Below, in pieces: positions 24,493 through 32,813 of a DNA stretch of 64,000 bases (position 1 is its first letter; each line of letters opens with the position of its first letter). This DNA comes from Hymenobacter piscis (GTDB lineage Bacteria > Bacteroidota > Bacteroidia > Cytophagales > Hymenobacteraceae), in contig NZ_JAHHZN010000020.1 in assembly GCF_018760735.1 (NCBI RefSeq), positions 1 to 64,000 on the forward strand. Reading direction: 5' to 3'. Made by a program: the position numbers and the translations under genes. Under the pieces are notes generated by a model. The model saw nothing but the letters and a program-made list of their open reading frames with translations, searched no databases and was not told where the DNA came from.

Positions 24493-25087
24493 GGGCAGTG
24501 GGAGTGGAGGTGGAAACGGGCGCGGCCGGCCGGCGGCGGCGCAGCAGCAGAACCGTCAGGCCGATGCCCAGCCCGAAGGCCCCGAGCAGGGCGGCAATAG
24601 TTTGCCAGGACGAAAAGAGTCCGGCGGCGGCGGCGGGCGGCGCCTCGGCTACGGGCAGCTTCTCACCGACCTTAATGCCCTCGAGCAGCACCAGATCGGC
24701 CCGCTCCCCGGCCACGATGTTGAGGGCGAAGCTGTAGGGTTTGTTGGCCGGAAACTCTCCTTCAACCAGGTAGATGCCCGGCTCCTGCTCGGTTACAACC
24801 CATTTCAGCGCGGCGTCTTCGGGGTTGGTGAGCGTGAGTTTGGCACCCTTGATGGGGGCGTTGGTGGCGTAATCGGAGAGGAACAGGCGCAGGTCGGCGG
24901 GCTGGCCGCCTTCCAGGGGCTCGTAGCGCAGCAGCACTTCGAACTGCTCGGAAAGGGCCGCCACGGAAAAGGAGGTGGCCCCGGCCGGCGTGGCGGCCTT
25001 GGGCCCGTCGCCGTGGTCTTCGCCGCCGTGGGCGTGGGCCGCGCCGGTCAGCAGCAAACCCAGGAGCAGAAAAAGTAGCTGTTTCAT
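24476..25087 (-). CDS. His-rich exported protein in the efflux operon, unknown function
   Basis: This 203-residue protein lies between the TolC and HlyD genes. A signal peptide (MKQLLFLLLGLLLTGAAHA) leads into HAHGGEDHGDG, a His/Asp cluster. A beta-rich domain of about 110 residues (LRLFLSDYATNAPIKGAKLTLT, GIYLVEGEF) follows, then a single TM helix (TIAALLGAFGLGIGLTVLLL), a basic stretch and a His-containing tail (TAHENHA). The layout suggests a membrane-anchored periplasmic metal carrier, similar in role but not in sequence to CusF; this is inference. ATG 25087 begins 1 bp after the TolC stop and the end overlaps the HlyD start by 17 bp. Confidence 0.75.
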   Translation of the reverse strand: MKQLLFLLLGLLLTGAAHAHGGEDHGDGPKAATPAGATSFSVAALSEQFEVLLRYEPLEGGQPADLRLFLSDYATNAPIKGAKLTLTNPEDAALKWVVTEQEPGIYLVEGEFPANKPYSFALNIVAGERADLVLLEGIKVGEKLPVAEAPPAAAAGLFSSWQTIAALLGAFGLGIGLTVLLLRRRRPAAPVSTSTPTAHENHA

Positions 25088-25088
25088 G

Positions 25089-26330
25089 TTATTCACCCCG
25101 CAGGTAAGTAAGCTCGACCAACGCCTGGCGGTAGTCGCGGATGGTGGTCAGGTAGGTATTCTGAATGGCAAAGGCCTGGTTCAGACTCAGAATGAGCTGC
25201 AGGTAGCTGGCCTCGCCGGCCCGGAACAGGCGCTGCGACTGGCTGATGATGGCCCGCGACTGGGGCAGGCCGGTCTGCTCGTAGTAGGCCAGCGAAACCG
25301 CAAACTTGCGCGTATCGGCCAGGGCCTGCTCGTACTGGGTGCTCAGCTCCAGACGCTGGCTCTGCAGCTGGTAGCCGGCGGCCCGGGCGCGGGCCGTGGC
25401 CGCCTGCAGCTGGGAGCGGTAGGTCCAGAACCACACGGGCAGCGACACGCCAAACTGAAAGCGGTAGCGCAGGGCCGAGTTCTCAAACGCCTGGTTCTGG
25501 TAGCCCACCGTGAGGGCCGGCGTGCGCCGCGCCCGCACCAGGCTGATGCCCGACTGGCTCAACGCCACGCTCTGGGTGGCGGCGGCCAGCGTGGGGCTGC
25601 CCGTCAGGGCCGTGCTGTCGTCGGCGGGCAGGCTACTGAGCAGCACCGTGCCGGCTTGGGCCAGCTCCTGGCCGGTGCGGCTCAGGTCGGTGCTGGTGGC
25701 CAGGGCCTCGGCGGGGCGACCCAGCAGCAGCCCCAGGCGGCGCTGGGCCGCCCGTTGGTCGGCCCGGGCCTGCTGCAGCAGCACGGTCACCTGCCGGGCT
25801 TCGGCGTCGGTGCTGATGCGCTGCAAAGAGGTGACCTCGCCGGCCGCAAACAGGCGCTCGGTGGCCAGACGTAGCCCTTGAAACAAGCTGTCCTGGTAGG
25901 TGAGCTGGCGCACCTGGGCCTCGGCAAACTGCAGGCTCAGGTAGGCCAGACGGGTGTCGCGCAGTACGCTGGCCCGGCTCACGTCGCGGTTGCGCTCGGC
26001 CAGCGTGATACCAGCTTCGGCCACCTGCCGCTGCCGCCGGTACACGTTGGGCAAATCGAGGGTTTGCACCACGCCCGGGGCCCACATCTCGCCCGTAGGA
26101 GCCGAGAACAGGAAATCCGGGTTGGCCGGCGCGAAGGAGCCCCGCTTCAGGGCGCGCTGCTCCTCAATTTCCTGCGTTGACTGCCGCAGACGGGGGTGGC
26201 GGCGCAGGGTCTGGGCCTCGGCGCTGTCCAGGCTGACGACGGTCTGGGCCCGCACCGCGCCGGCGCAAAGCAGCAGCGGCACCAGCGTCAGCAGCCCGCA
26301 AAGCCCGCTTCTTACGTTCAGGAACTTCAT
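25089..26330 (-). CDS. TolC-family outer-membrane efflux channel
   Basis: This 413-residue protein has a signal peptide (LLTLVPLLLCAGAVRAQ) and the two long helical repeats of TolC proteins (ETLRRHPRLRQSTQEIEEQRALKRG near the start; LSQSGISLVRARRTPALTVGYQNQ and SRAIISQSQRLFRAGEASYL in the second half). It forms the outer-membrane exit duct of the RND pump. It is the first gene of the leftward operon TolC, His-rich protein, HlyD, RND. ATG 26330. Only about 70 bases separate it from the gene upstream, so transcription may continue from the heavy-metal-binding genes. Confidence 0.88.
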   Translation of the reverse strand: MKFLNVRSGLCGLLTLVPLLLCAGAVRAQTVVSLDSAEAQTLRRHPRLRQSTQEIEEQRALKRGSFAPANPDFLFSAPTGEMWAPGVVQTLDLPNVYRRQRQVAEAGITLAERNRDVSRASVLRDTRLAYLSLQFAEAQVRQLTYQDSLFQGLRLATERLFAAGEVTSLQRISTDAEARQVTVLLQQARADQRAAQRRLGLLLGRPAEALATSTDLSRTGQELAQAGTVLLSSLPADDSTALTGSPTLAAATQSVALSQSGISLVRARRTPALTVGYQNQAFENSALRYRFQFGVSLPVWFWTYRSQLQAATARARAAGYQLQSQRLELSTQYEQALADTRKFAVSLAYYEQTGLPQSRAIISQSQRLFRAGEASYLQLILSLNQAFAIQNTYLTTIRDYRQALVELTYLRGE

Positions 26331-26399
26331 ACAATCAGGTTAAAATCAGCCGGGAAATGGCCCGCGGTTGCCGCAGCCAGCGGCCCGAACGGCACCCGC

Positions 26400-26633
26400 C
26401 TACGACTTTTTCACGAGGGCCATGCCGCACTTCGGGCAACTGCCAGGGTTAGTGCTGGCTGAGTTTTCGCAGTTCATGGGGCAGGCATACGCCGCGGTAA
26501 CGGCTTTGCCGGCTTTTGTCCCCACATCCAGCTTTTCAAAACGGGCGCTGAGCGGGGCCGCGGCGGCCAGCAACAGGGCGGCAGCGAGAACGGGAAAAAC
26601 TCCTGCTGGAGCAGGTGCAGAAAAGCCAGACAC
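26400..26633 (-). CDS. Small exported heavy-metal-binding domain protein
   Basis: This 77-residue protein has a hydrophobic export signal (GVFPVLAAALLLAAAAPLSA) and one compact Cys domain: YACPMNCENS, then GSCPKCGMAL. The pattern CPM...CPKCGM is the heavy-metal-binding domain found at the N terminus of CusB-like and copper ATPase proteins. No ATG is available; GTG 26633 gives a plausible signal peptide. It sits between the DUF305 gene and the TolC operon and should act as a periplasmic copper/silver buffer or donor; this is inference. Confidence 0.7.
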   Translation of the reverse strand: MSGFSAPAPAGVFPVLAAALLLAAAAPLSARFEKLDVGTKAGKAVTAAYACPMNCENSASTNPGSCPKCGMALVKKS

Positions 26634-26671
26634 GCCGCCAGGCGGCGGGGCGGCCGGCTTCTCAGTGGGGC

Positions 26672-27379
26672 TTACATCTTATCGGCGTTCTGCTGATGCC
26701 AGGCCTGGAGCTGCTTGATTTCCTTTTCCTGCGCGTCCACCATCATCTGCGCCAACTCTTTGAGCCGGGTGTCTTTGCCGTGGGCCAGCTCGGCCTTGGC
26801 CATGTCCACGGCGCTCTGGTGGTGCACGGTCATGAGCATGTTGAAGTTCATGTCGGGGTCGGCTACCGGCTTGGGCATATTCTGCATCATGCCGTCCATG
26901 GAGGCCTTCATTTTGCTGGTGAAGGGGTCGGCCGGGTCGTTGGGCTGGTAGTTGGTGGGGGCGTTGTCGAGGCGGGTGGCGGCGGCTTCCAGCTCGGCAA
27001 TTTCCCGTTGCTGGTCGGCCTTGATCTGCTCGGCCATGCGGCGCATGGTGGCGTCTTTGCCGTCGCGCAGCTGGATGTCGGCCATGGCTACCGCGCCCTT
27101 GTGGTGCTCGAGCATGTGGTGGGCAAAGTCGTGGTCGGTGTTGCCCTTGGGTTTGGTGGCGTGCATTTTCTGCATCATCTCGTTCATGGCCACCAGCTGC
27201 GGCGAGCTACCGGCCGCACTCGCGCTGCCGTGGTCCATAGCGGCCATGTCGTGCGCCCCGTCGGCGGCAGGGGTTTCGGTGGTCGTGGCCGTGGTGTCAG
27301 CGGCTTTATCGTTGTTGCAGCTGGTGGTCAGCAGGGAGCCGGCGCAGAGGGCGGCGAACAGAAAGGCGGAGATATTCAT
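26672..27379 (-). CDS. DUF305 lipoprotein, His/Met-rich
   Basis: This 235-residue lipoprotein (lipobox LTTSC) consists of two DUF305 four-helix units with conserved HHxxA motifs: FAHHMLEHHKGAVAMADIQL and NMLMTVHHQSAVDMAKAEL. The linker is rich in His and Met (GAHDMAAMDHGSA). DUF305 proteins resemble ferritin-like metal-binding helical bundles and are common in copper resistance loci, where they are thought to sequester copper in the periplasm. ATG 27379. It is followed, in the same direction, by the small heavy-metal-binding gene and the efflux operon. Confidence 0.88.
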   Translation of the reverse strand: MNISAFLFAALCAGSLLTTSCNNDKAADTTATTTETPAADGAHDMAAMDHGSASAAGSSPQLVAMNEMMQKMHATKPKGNTDHDFAHHMLEHHKGAVAMADIQLRDGKDATMRRMAEQIKADQQREIAELEAAATRLDNAPTNYQPNDPADPFTSKMKASMDGMMQNMPKPVADPDMNFNMLMTVHHQSAVDMAKAELAHGKDTRLKELAQMMVDAQEKEIKQLQAWHQQNADKM

Positions 27380-27397
27380 GGCTTTGGTCGAAGTAGC

Positions 27398-27505
27398 GGG
27401 TTATCAGCTGCTCGTTGTCAGTTATTCGTTGTCAGTCAAACACTTTGCAAAGACCTGACTGACAACGAATAGCTGACAACGAGCAGCTGACAACTCAAGT
27501 GAAAA
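27398..27505. repeat. Intergenic GCTGACAACGA-type repeats
   Basis: Imperfect inverted copies of CAGCTGCTCGTTGTCAGTTA occupy the spacer between the DUF305 gene and the upstream lipoprotein gene. The unit resembles the repeat block at 23205-23346. The long stem (GTTGTCAGTTATTCGTTGTC against GACAACGAATAGCTGACAAC) could act as a terminator or RNA stabiliser. Confidence 0.65.
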
Positions 27506-27511
27506 TGGGGG

Positions 27512-28459
27512 TTAGGCCTTCACGTTGATAGTGAAGTCGCCGGTGTGGATTTTACCCGCGTGGTTGAACTGCAGGAATACGCGGTAGAGGCCGGGCTTCT
27601 CGAAGTTGGTATTGAAGCCAATGTTGGGGCCTTTGTCGGCCTGCTCGTTGGGGTGCACGTGCAGATAGTTCTGGGTATCCTCGCTGATAACCACCACGTG
27701 ACCCAGGGCCCCGAGGTAGTTGTCCAGGTCGGTTACCGGCTGGCCACCCTTGCTGATGCTGATTTTCATGCCCAGCAGCTGGCCCACTTTCAGGTCTTTA
27801 TCGAAGGAAAGCATGGCCTGGTAGCCGTCCTTTTCCCACTGCATGTCGTCGTTTTTGAACCGGACGGGCGCGTACTTCGGGCCGGCCACCGTGAGCGGCT
27901 GGCGGCCCAGCTGGTGGCCCGCGCCGGTGGGCGTGTAGTCCTGAAACAGCACGTAGTCGCCGCCCTTGGGGAAGGTGTACTGCACTTTGTAGTCGCCGGC
28001 GGCCGTGTACTCGGGGTGTTCGTGGTAGAACTGGCCCAGATCCTTGCTGACGATGATGAGGTGCATCTTCTTCTCGTGGACCACGGCCAGGGGCACGGGC
28101 ACCGCCTCGTTGCCGGATTCGCGGGGCGTAAAGGCCAGCGTGACGGGCTGCCCGGCCGTGACCTGCATGGGCGTGGGCACGAGCTGCATGGTGTAGGATT
28201 TGCCGTTGCCGGCCTGGTCGTTGTGCTCCAGCTTCATGCCGCACTTGGGGCACTTCTCGCCGTCCTGGGTGCTGGTCACTTCGGGGTGCATGGGGCAGGC
28301 GTAGATGTGGCCGCCGGCGTGGTCGGCGGTACCTTCGGCCGGGCCGTTGGCGGGCGTCTCTACGGTGTTGGTGGCGCTACTGGAGGCCGAATCGGAGGAG
28401 CAGCCGGCCGTGGCCAGCAGGCTGGCCACGGCCAGCAGGAAAAGTGGTAAACGGGACAT
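27512..28459 (-). CDS. Heavy-metal-binding lipoprotein with two beta domains
   Basis: This 315-residue lipoprotein (lipobox ATAGC) carries a heavy-metal-binding domain near residues 53-80 (IYACPMHPEVTS ... KCPKCGMKLEH), followed by a large beta-rich part with HLIIVSKDLGQFYHEHPEY and HVHPNEQ, which contain His-x-His pairs. Proteins of this architecture are common in Bacteroidota copper islands and probably bind copper or silver in the periplasm or on the outer membrane; no enzymatic residues are seen. ATG 28459 gives a normal lipoprotein signal. It heads the leftward series of copper genes. Confidence 0.85.
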   Translation of the reverse strand: MSRLPLFLLAVASLLATAGCSSDSASSSATNTVETPANGPAEGTADHAGGHIYACPMHPEVTSTQDGEKCPKCGMKLEHNDQAGNGKSYTMQLVPTPMQVTAGQPVTLAFTPRESGNEAVPVPLAVVHEKKMHLIIVSKDLGQFYHEHPEYTAAGDYKVQYTFPKGGDYVLFQDYTPTGAGHQLGRQPLTVAGPKYAPVRFKNDDMQWEKDGYQAMLSFDKDLKVGQLLGMKISISKGGQPVTDLDNYLGALGHVVVISEDTQNYLHVHPNEQADKGPNIGFNTNFEKPGLYRVFLQFNHAGKIHTGDFTINVKA

Positions 28460-28767
28460 ACAAAAAAAGTTGGGGGTTGAGCAGCCGGCCCGCCGCAAAG
28501 CAGCTGAGCGGGAATCTGCGCCTGGAGTAACGGCCCGAGCAGGCAGCAACGCTGGTGGCCGGCCGGCCCGCATAACGGGCGGCAAATCGTTTCCGACCAG
28601 AGGGAAAGGAACCAGCCGACGGTGCGGGCTACTGCGGCCCGGGCACCTGAATCGGGCAAAAAAAGGCCGGCGGGGGCACCTGGGCAGCCCACAGACAGGC
28701 ACACGCAAAGGCTCGCCGCCGGCCATAGCAGTGCTATACCGGGGCGAGCCTGGAGTGCGTCAGTCAA
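28460..28767. other. Intergenic region upstream of the heavy-metal lipoprotein gene
   Basis: About 308 bases between two leftward genes. I see no gene, clear promoter consensus or strong hairpin. Confidence 0.4.
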
Positions 28768-29244
28768 TCAGATCGTCAGGGACTGAATGAAGATCCGGAT
28801 GTCGGGGATTTTGGGCGGCAGGTGCCCGGCCGGCACCAGGACCACCGCGCGCGTGCGGTCCCAGGCGCCGGCGGCCGGCCGGAAAAAGAAGTCGTGGCTG
28901 ACGGGCAGCAGGGCCGGCGCGGGCGTGAGCAGGGGCTTTTCGCCGGGCGCGGCCAGCGACTTGAGCAGGGCCGCCGATTTGTCTTTGCAGCAGTCGTGCT
29001 TGCCGGCCGGATGGGAACCGGCCGGGCCGTGGCAGGCTTTCGCCGGCTTCGCAGGGGCCGACATTGTGGCGTGGCCGGGGCAGCCGGGATGGGCGGGCCG
29101 GGCCGCGGCCAACCCGGTTACGTTGGGGGCTGCGGGAGCCGCCTTCAGGCTCGCGCAGTAGCACTGGCCCACGAACACGTTGACGAAGACGAGCAGGAAG
29201 CTCGTCGCCAGCAAACGGCGCAATGGGAACAGGCTACGGAACAT
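28768..29244 (-). CDS. Secreted Cys/His-rich protein, HYC_CC_PP-like
   Basis: This 158-residue protein has an N-terminal export signal (RLLATSFLLVFVNVFVGQCYC) and a short mature region with ACHGPAGSHPAGKHDCCKDKS, and ends in a hydrophobic segment (RIFIQSLTI). The histidine plus double-cysteine pattern resembles a small Bacteroidota family found beside copper genes and TonB receptors, whose role is unknown; metal binding is likely from composition. ATG 29244. It is divergent from copA. Confidence 0.65.
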   Translation of the reverse strand: MFRSLFPLRRLLATSFLLVFVNVFVGQCYCASLKAAPAAPNVTGLAAARPAHPGCPGHATMSAPAKPAKACHGPAGSHPAGKHDCCKDKSAALLKSLAAPGEKPLLTPAPALLPVSHDFFFRPAAGAWDRTRAVVLVPAGHLPPKIPDIRIFIQSLTI

Positions 29245-29435
29245 ACGGGGCGCTAAGCAACTGCAAAACTAGCCAGCTGCGCGAAAAATGCAGACCTGCT
29301 ATTTACTGGCATTTCCCCCTGAGGGTTTTGCTATTGGTCTGCCGCTGCCGCCGGGCATTCGGCAAAAGCCGGCCTGCGCTGCCCGGCAGGGGTTTTCGGC
29401 CGGTGCCGCCCACGCCGCCGCACCGCCGGCCGGCG

Positions 29436-29503
29436 AAATTATGCAAGTCGGCGGCCGGATTGTGTAGGGCGGAGCGGCCGTGCCCGGTGCGAATTATGCA
29501 TGT
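29436..29503. promoter_or_regulatory. Repeated AATTATGCA sites in the copA upstream region
   Basis: AATTATGCAAGT (29437-29448) and AATTATGCATGT (29492-29503) are two related sites 55 bp apart. The longer word AAATTATGCAA also begins the palindrome before the TonB receptor (18392). They stand out as AT-rich islands in GC-rich DNA and are likely regulatory. The rest of the copA upstream region (29245-29621) holds no gene. Confidence 0.45.
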
Positions 29504-29621
29504 TTCCGGTTGGATTCCGTACCAGTTACGGGGCCGGAGCGTCGTTCCTTTGCAGCGGGCATACGGGTGCCGGCCGGCCAAAACCGCCGGCCGGCGCCGG
29601 CGCCTCCTTCTACCAACACTT

Positions 29622-31895
29622 ATGGAACCAGCCACCAGAACCGAAACCCTCGACATTGAAGGCATGACCTGCGCCTCCTGCGCGTCGTTTGTCGAGAAGT
29701 CGCTGGCCCGCACGCCGGGCGTGCAGCGGGCCGTGGTCAACTTTGCCACCGAAAAAGCCACCATCGACTACCTGCCCGCCGAGGCCAGCCCCGCCACGCT
29801 GAAAGAAGCGGTGGTAAAGGCCGGCTACGGCGTGCTGGAGCGCGCCCCCGACACTTCGGCCGCCGACCGGCAGGCGGCCATCGACCAGCAGAAGGCCCGG
29901 GCCTACCGCACGCTCAGGCGCCGCTTCTGGGTGGCCGCGGGCCTGGCCCTGCTCATCATGCCGCTGAGCATGCTCATGCTCTGGCCGGCGGCTATGCAGC
30001 GCGTCAATATGCAGGCACTTAACTACGGCCTGCTCGTGCTCACGCTGCCGGTACTGCTCTACAGCGGGCGCGAGTTCTACGTTTCGGCCTGGAACGGCTT
30101 CCGGCACCGGGCCGCCAACATGGACACGCTCATTGCCGTGGGCACCGGCGCGGCCTTCCTCTACAGCCTGGCCGCCACGGTGGTGCCGGGCTGGTTTACG
30201 CGCCAGGGCCTCATGCCCGAGGTGTACTACGATACCACCGCCACCATCATTGCCCTGATTCTGCTGGGCAAGCTGCTGGAGCTGCGGGCCAAAACCCGGA
30301 CCTCGGCCGCCATCAAGGCCCTGATGGGCCTGCAGGCCAAAACCGCCCGCGTGGTGCGCCCCGACGGCCAGGAAGTGGACGTGCCCATCGGGCAGGTGCA
30401 GCTCAACGACATTGTGCTGGTGCGGCCGGGCGAGAAGGTGGCCACCGACGGCCTGATCGAGGAAGGCCACTCGGCCGTGGACGAGGCCATGCTCACCGGC
30501 GAAAGCCTGCCGGTGGAAAAGCGCGCCGGCGACCAAGTGTTCGGGGCCACGCTCAACAAAACCGGCTCCTTCCGCTTCCGCGTAACCAAAATAGGCGCCG
30601 ACACCCTGCTTTCCCAGATTGTGAAGCTGGTGGAAGACGCCCAGGGCAGCCGCGCGCCCATCCAACGGCTGGCCGATAAGGTGAGTGCCGTGTTCGTGCC
30701 CACGGTCGTCGTCATTGCCATCCTCACGTTCGTGCTCTGGTTTGACCTGGCCCCGGTGGAAAGCCGCCTGCCGCTGGCCCTGGTCAGCTTTGTGGCCGTG
30801 CTCATCATTGCCTGCCCCTGCGCGCTGGGCCTGGCCACGCCCACGGCCATCATGGTGGGCACCGGCAAAGGAGCCGAGCATGGCGTGCTCATCCGCAGCG
30901 CCGAGGCCCTGGAAAAAGCCCACCAGGTAAACACCGTGCTGCTCGACAAAACCGGCACCATCACCCGCGGCGAGCCCGCCGTCACCGACTTCGTGCCCGC
31001 CCCCGGCCAGGACGCCGCCGCCCTGCTGCAGGTGGTGGCCGCCGTGGAGCGCCAGAGTGAGCACCCCCTGGCCGAGGCCGTGGTGCGCTACGCCGACGCC
31101 CGGGGCGCCACCCAGCTTCCGGCCACGGGTTTTCAGGCCCTCGAAGGGAAAGGCGCGCAGGCGGTAGTAGATGGTCAGCCCGTACTCATCGGCAATTTCC
31201 GCCTGCTCGATGAGGCCGGCATCACGCTGCCCCCGGCCGTGCGCCAGGCCGCCGACGCCCTGCTGGCCCAGGCCCAAACGGTGCTTTACGTGGCCGTGGC
31301 CGGCCAGGCCGTCGGCGTGCTGGGCGTGGCCGATACCGTGCGCGACACGTCAGCCGCCGCCATCCGGCGCCTGCAGCGCATGGGCCTGGAGGTGGTAATG
31401 ATGACCGGCGACAACCCCCTGACCGCCGCCCAGGTGGCCGGCCAGGTGGGCATCACGCGCTACTTCGCCGAGGTGCTGCCGGCCGATAAGGCCGGCAAGG
31501 TAAAGGAGCTGCAGGCCGAGGGCCGCGTGGTGGCCATGGTGGGCGACGGCATCAACGACGCGCCGGCCCTGGCCCAGGCTGATATCGGGCTGGCCATGGG
31601 CGGCGGCACCGACGTGGCCCTGGAAGCGGCCGGCATCACGCTCATGCGCTCCGACCTGCAGGGCGTGGTGACGGCCATTGAGCTCTCGCGCCAGACGATT
31701 CGCATCATCCGGCAGAACCTGTTTTTCGCCTTCGTCTATAACACGCTGGGCATTCCCGTGGCCGCCGGGCTGCTGTACCCCTTCTTCGGCATCCTGCTTT
31801 CGCCCATGCTGGCGGCCGGGGCCATGGCCCTGAGCTCGGTATCGGTGCTCTCCAACTCGCTGCGCCTGCGCGGCTTCTCTCCGGCCAAAAACTAA
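29622..31895 (+). CDS. copA: Copper-translocating P1B-type ATPase
   Basis: This 757-residue inner-membrane ATPase pumps Cu(I) (or Ag(I)) from the cytoplasm to the periplasm. One N-terminal HMA domain carries MTCASC (residues 15-20). The actuator has TGES, the metal-binding helix has ACPCALG near 397, the phosphorylation motif DKTGT is near 441, the nucleotide-binding histidine is in SEHPLAEAV and the hinge GDGINDAP is near 641. C-terminal helices contain the P1B-1 signatures YNTLGIPVAAG and MALSSVSVLSNSLRL, which specify Cu(I). ATG 29622. The cupredoxin gene begins 6 bp after the stop, so the two are co-transcribed. Confidence 0.96.
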   Translation: MEPATRTETLDIEGMTCASCASFVEKSLARTPGVQRAVVNFATEKATIDYLPAEASPATLKEAVVKAGYGVLERAPDTSAADRQAAIDQQKARAYRTLRRRFWVAAGLALLIMPLSMLMLWPAAMQRVNMQALNYGLLVLTLPVLLYSGREFYVSAWNGFRHRAANMDTLIAVGTGAAFLYSLAATVVPGWFTRQGLMPEVYYDTTATIIALILLGKLLELRAKTRTSAAIKALMGLQAKTARVVRPDGQEVDVPIGQVQLNDIVLVRPGEKVATDGLIEEGHSAVDEAMLTGESLPVEKRAGDQVFGATLNKTGSFRFRVTKIGADTLLSQIVKLVEDAQGSRAPIQRLADKVSAVFVPTVVVIAILTFVLWFDLAPVESRLPLALVSFVAVLIIACPCALGLATPTAIMVGTGKGAEHGVLIRSAEALEKAHQVNTVLLDKTGTITRGEPAVTDFVPAPGQDAAALLQVVAAVERQSEHPLAEAVVRYADARGATQLPATGFQALEGKGAQAVVDGQPVLIGNFRLLDEAGITLPPAVRQAADALLAQAQTVLYVAVAGQAVGVLGVADTVRDTSAAAIRRLQRMGLEVVMMTGDNPLTAAQVAGQVGITRYFAEVLPADKAGKVKELQAEGRVVAMVGDGINDAPALAQADIGLAMGGGTDVALEAAGITLMRSDLQGVVTAIELSRQTIRIIRQNLFFAFVYNTLGIPVAAGLLYPFFGILLSPMLAAGAMALSSVSVLSNSLRLRGFSPAKN

Positions 31896-31901
31896 CCACC
31901 C

Positions 31902-32279
31902 ATGGACCTTACTGCAATCATCGTGACCCTGGCGGGGCTGGCCCTGGCCGCCCTGGTAGTCTGGTACTTCTTCCTGTCTGCCCGCCCGGCGGCCAGCGCC
32001 GTTTCCACCGCCAGCGGCGGGCAGCAGGTGGCCATTACCGTGAAGGGCGGCTACTCGCCCGACCTGATTGAGGTGGAGCGCGGCCGGCCCGTGCAGCTGC
32101 GCTTCTACCGCGACGAGGAAAACTCCTGCTCCGAGGAGCTGCTGCTGCCCGACTTCGGCATCCGCCGCGACCTGCCCGCTTTCCAGACCACGCTGGTAGA
32201 GCTGCTGCCCCGGCAGGCGGGCACGTATGAGTTCACCTGCGGCATGGGCATGCTGCGCGGCCGCCTCGTGGTGAAATGA
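31902..32279 (+). CDS. Membrane-anchored cupredoxin
   Basis: This 125-residue protein has an N-terminal TM anchor (LAGLALAALVVWYFFLS) and a cupredoxin domain of about 85 residues (VAITVKGGYSPDLIEVERGRPVQLRFYRDE, ending GTYEFTCGMGMLRGRLVV). The FTCGMGM end is the usual copper ligand loop with Cys and Met. An additional CSEELLLP cysteine takes part in the other half of the site. It probably accepts or buffers copper exported by CopA. It starts 6 bp after copA. Confidence 0.88.
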   Translation: MDLTAIIVTLAGLALAALVVWYFFLSARPAASAVSTASGGQQVAITVKGGYSPDLIEVERGRPVQLRFYRDEENSCSEELLLPDFGIRRDLPAFQTTLVELLPRQAGTYEFTCGMGMLRGRLVVK

Positions 32280-32293
32280 GTGCCGGCCCCGCT

Positions 32294-32342
32294 GCTCTGG
32301 CGGCCGGCCCGCCGCGCTCAGACGCGGGCCGGCCGCCAGAGC
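32294..32342. terminator. 19-bp perfect hairpin between convergent genes
   Basis: GCTCTGGCGGCCGGCCCGC (32294-32312) pairs perfectly with 32324-32342 around an 11-nt loop. It follows the cupredoxin stop by 14 bp and overlaps the 3' end of the convergent gene. No U-tract follows. Confidence 0.65.
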
Positions 32343-32788
32343 GGACCCACGGCCAGCAGCAGCACCAGCACGTTGATGCCCGCGTTGACCGGGTTGCCGG
32401 AGGCCACCGAGCCGGCGCTGTCCAGCACAAACCAGGTGAGCAGGCCCCCGAGCACGGCTTTACGCACGTCTTCGGGGGCCTGGTCGTAGACGCGGCCGGC
32501 CAGCAGCCAGATCATCACGCCCCAGCCGGCCAGAAACCCACCCGTCAGGGCCGACAGAAAGCGCATGTCGGGGGCGGCGAAGGGGGCGCTGCCGTCCAGC
32601 GGCCAGCTCAGCAGGTCCAGCGTAAAGCGGGCGGGGCCGGCCGTGGCCGCCCGCGTGCCCAGCGTAAAGACCGGCCCGAACGAGCCGACCACCAGGGCGG
32701 TAATCTTAAGCCAGAACCGGTGAAATGTGTGCGAGCTGAAGTAGGACGGGTGCGGCATAATGAGGCTGAATTGGTGAATCCGCCGCAT
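32318..32788 (-). CDS. Small membrane protein of unknown function
   Basis: This 156-residue protein has three or four hydrophobic segments (ITALVVGSFGPVFTLG, FLSALTGGFLAGWGVMIWLLAG, VLGGLLTWFVLDSAGSVA, GINVLVLLLAVGPLW). I do not recognise a named family. ATG 32788 is chosen; ATG 32758 is a good alternative. It follows the TetR gene by 25 bp in the same direction and is the probable target of that regulator. Its last codons lie in the hairpin 32294-32342. Confidence 0.6.
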   Translation of the reverse strand: MRRIHQFSLIMPHPSYFSSHTFHRFWLKITALVVGSFGPVFTLGTRAATAGPARFTLDLLSWPLDGSAPFAAPDMRFLSALTGGFLAGWGVMIWLLAGRVYDQAPEDVRKAVLGGLLTWFVLDSAGSVASGNPVNAGINVLVLLLAVGPLWRPARV

Positions 32789-32813
32789 AGGTAAGGCCCC
32801 GCCGGCGCGGATT

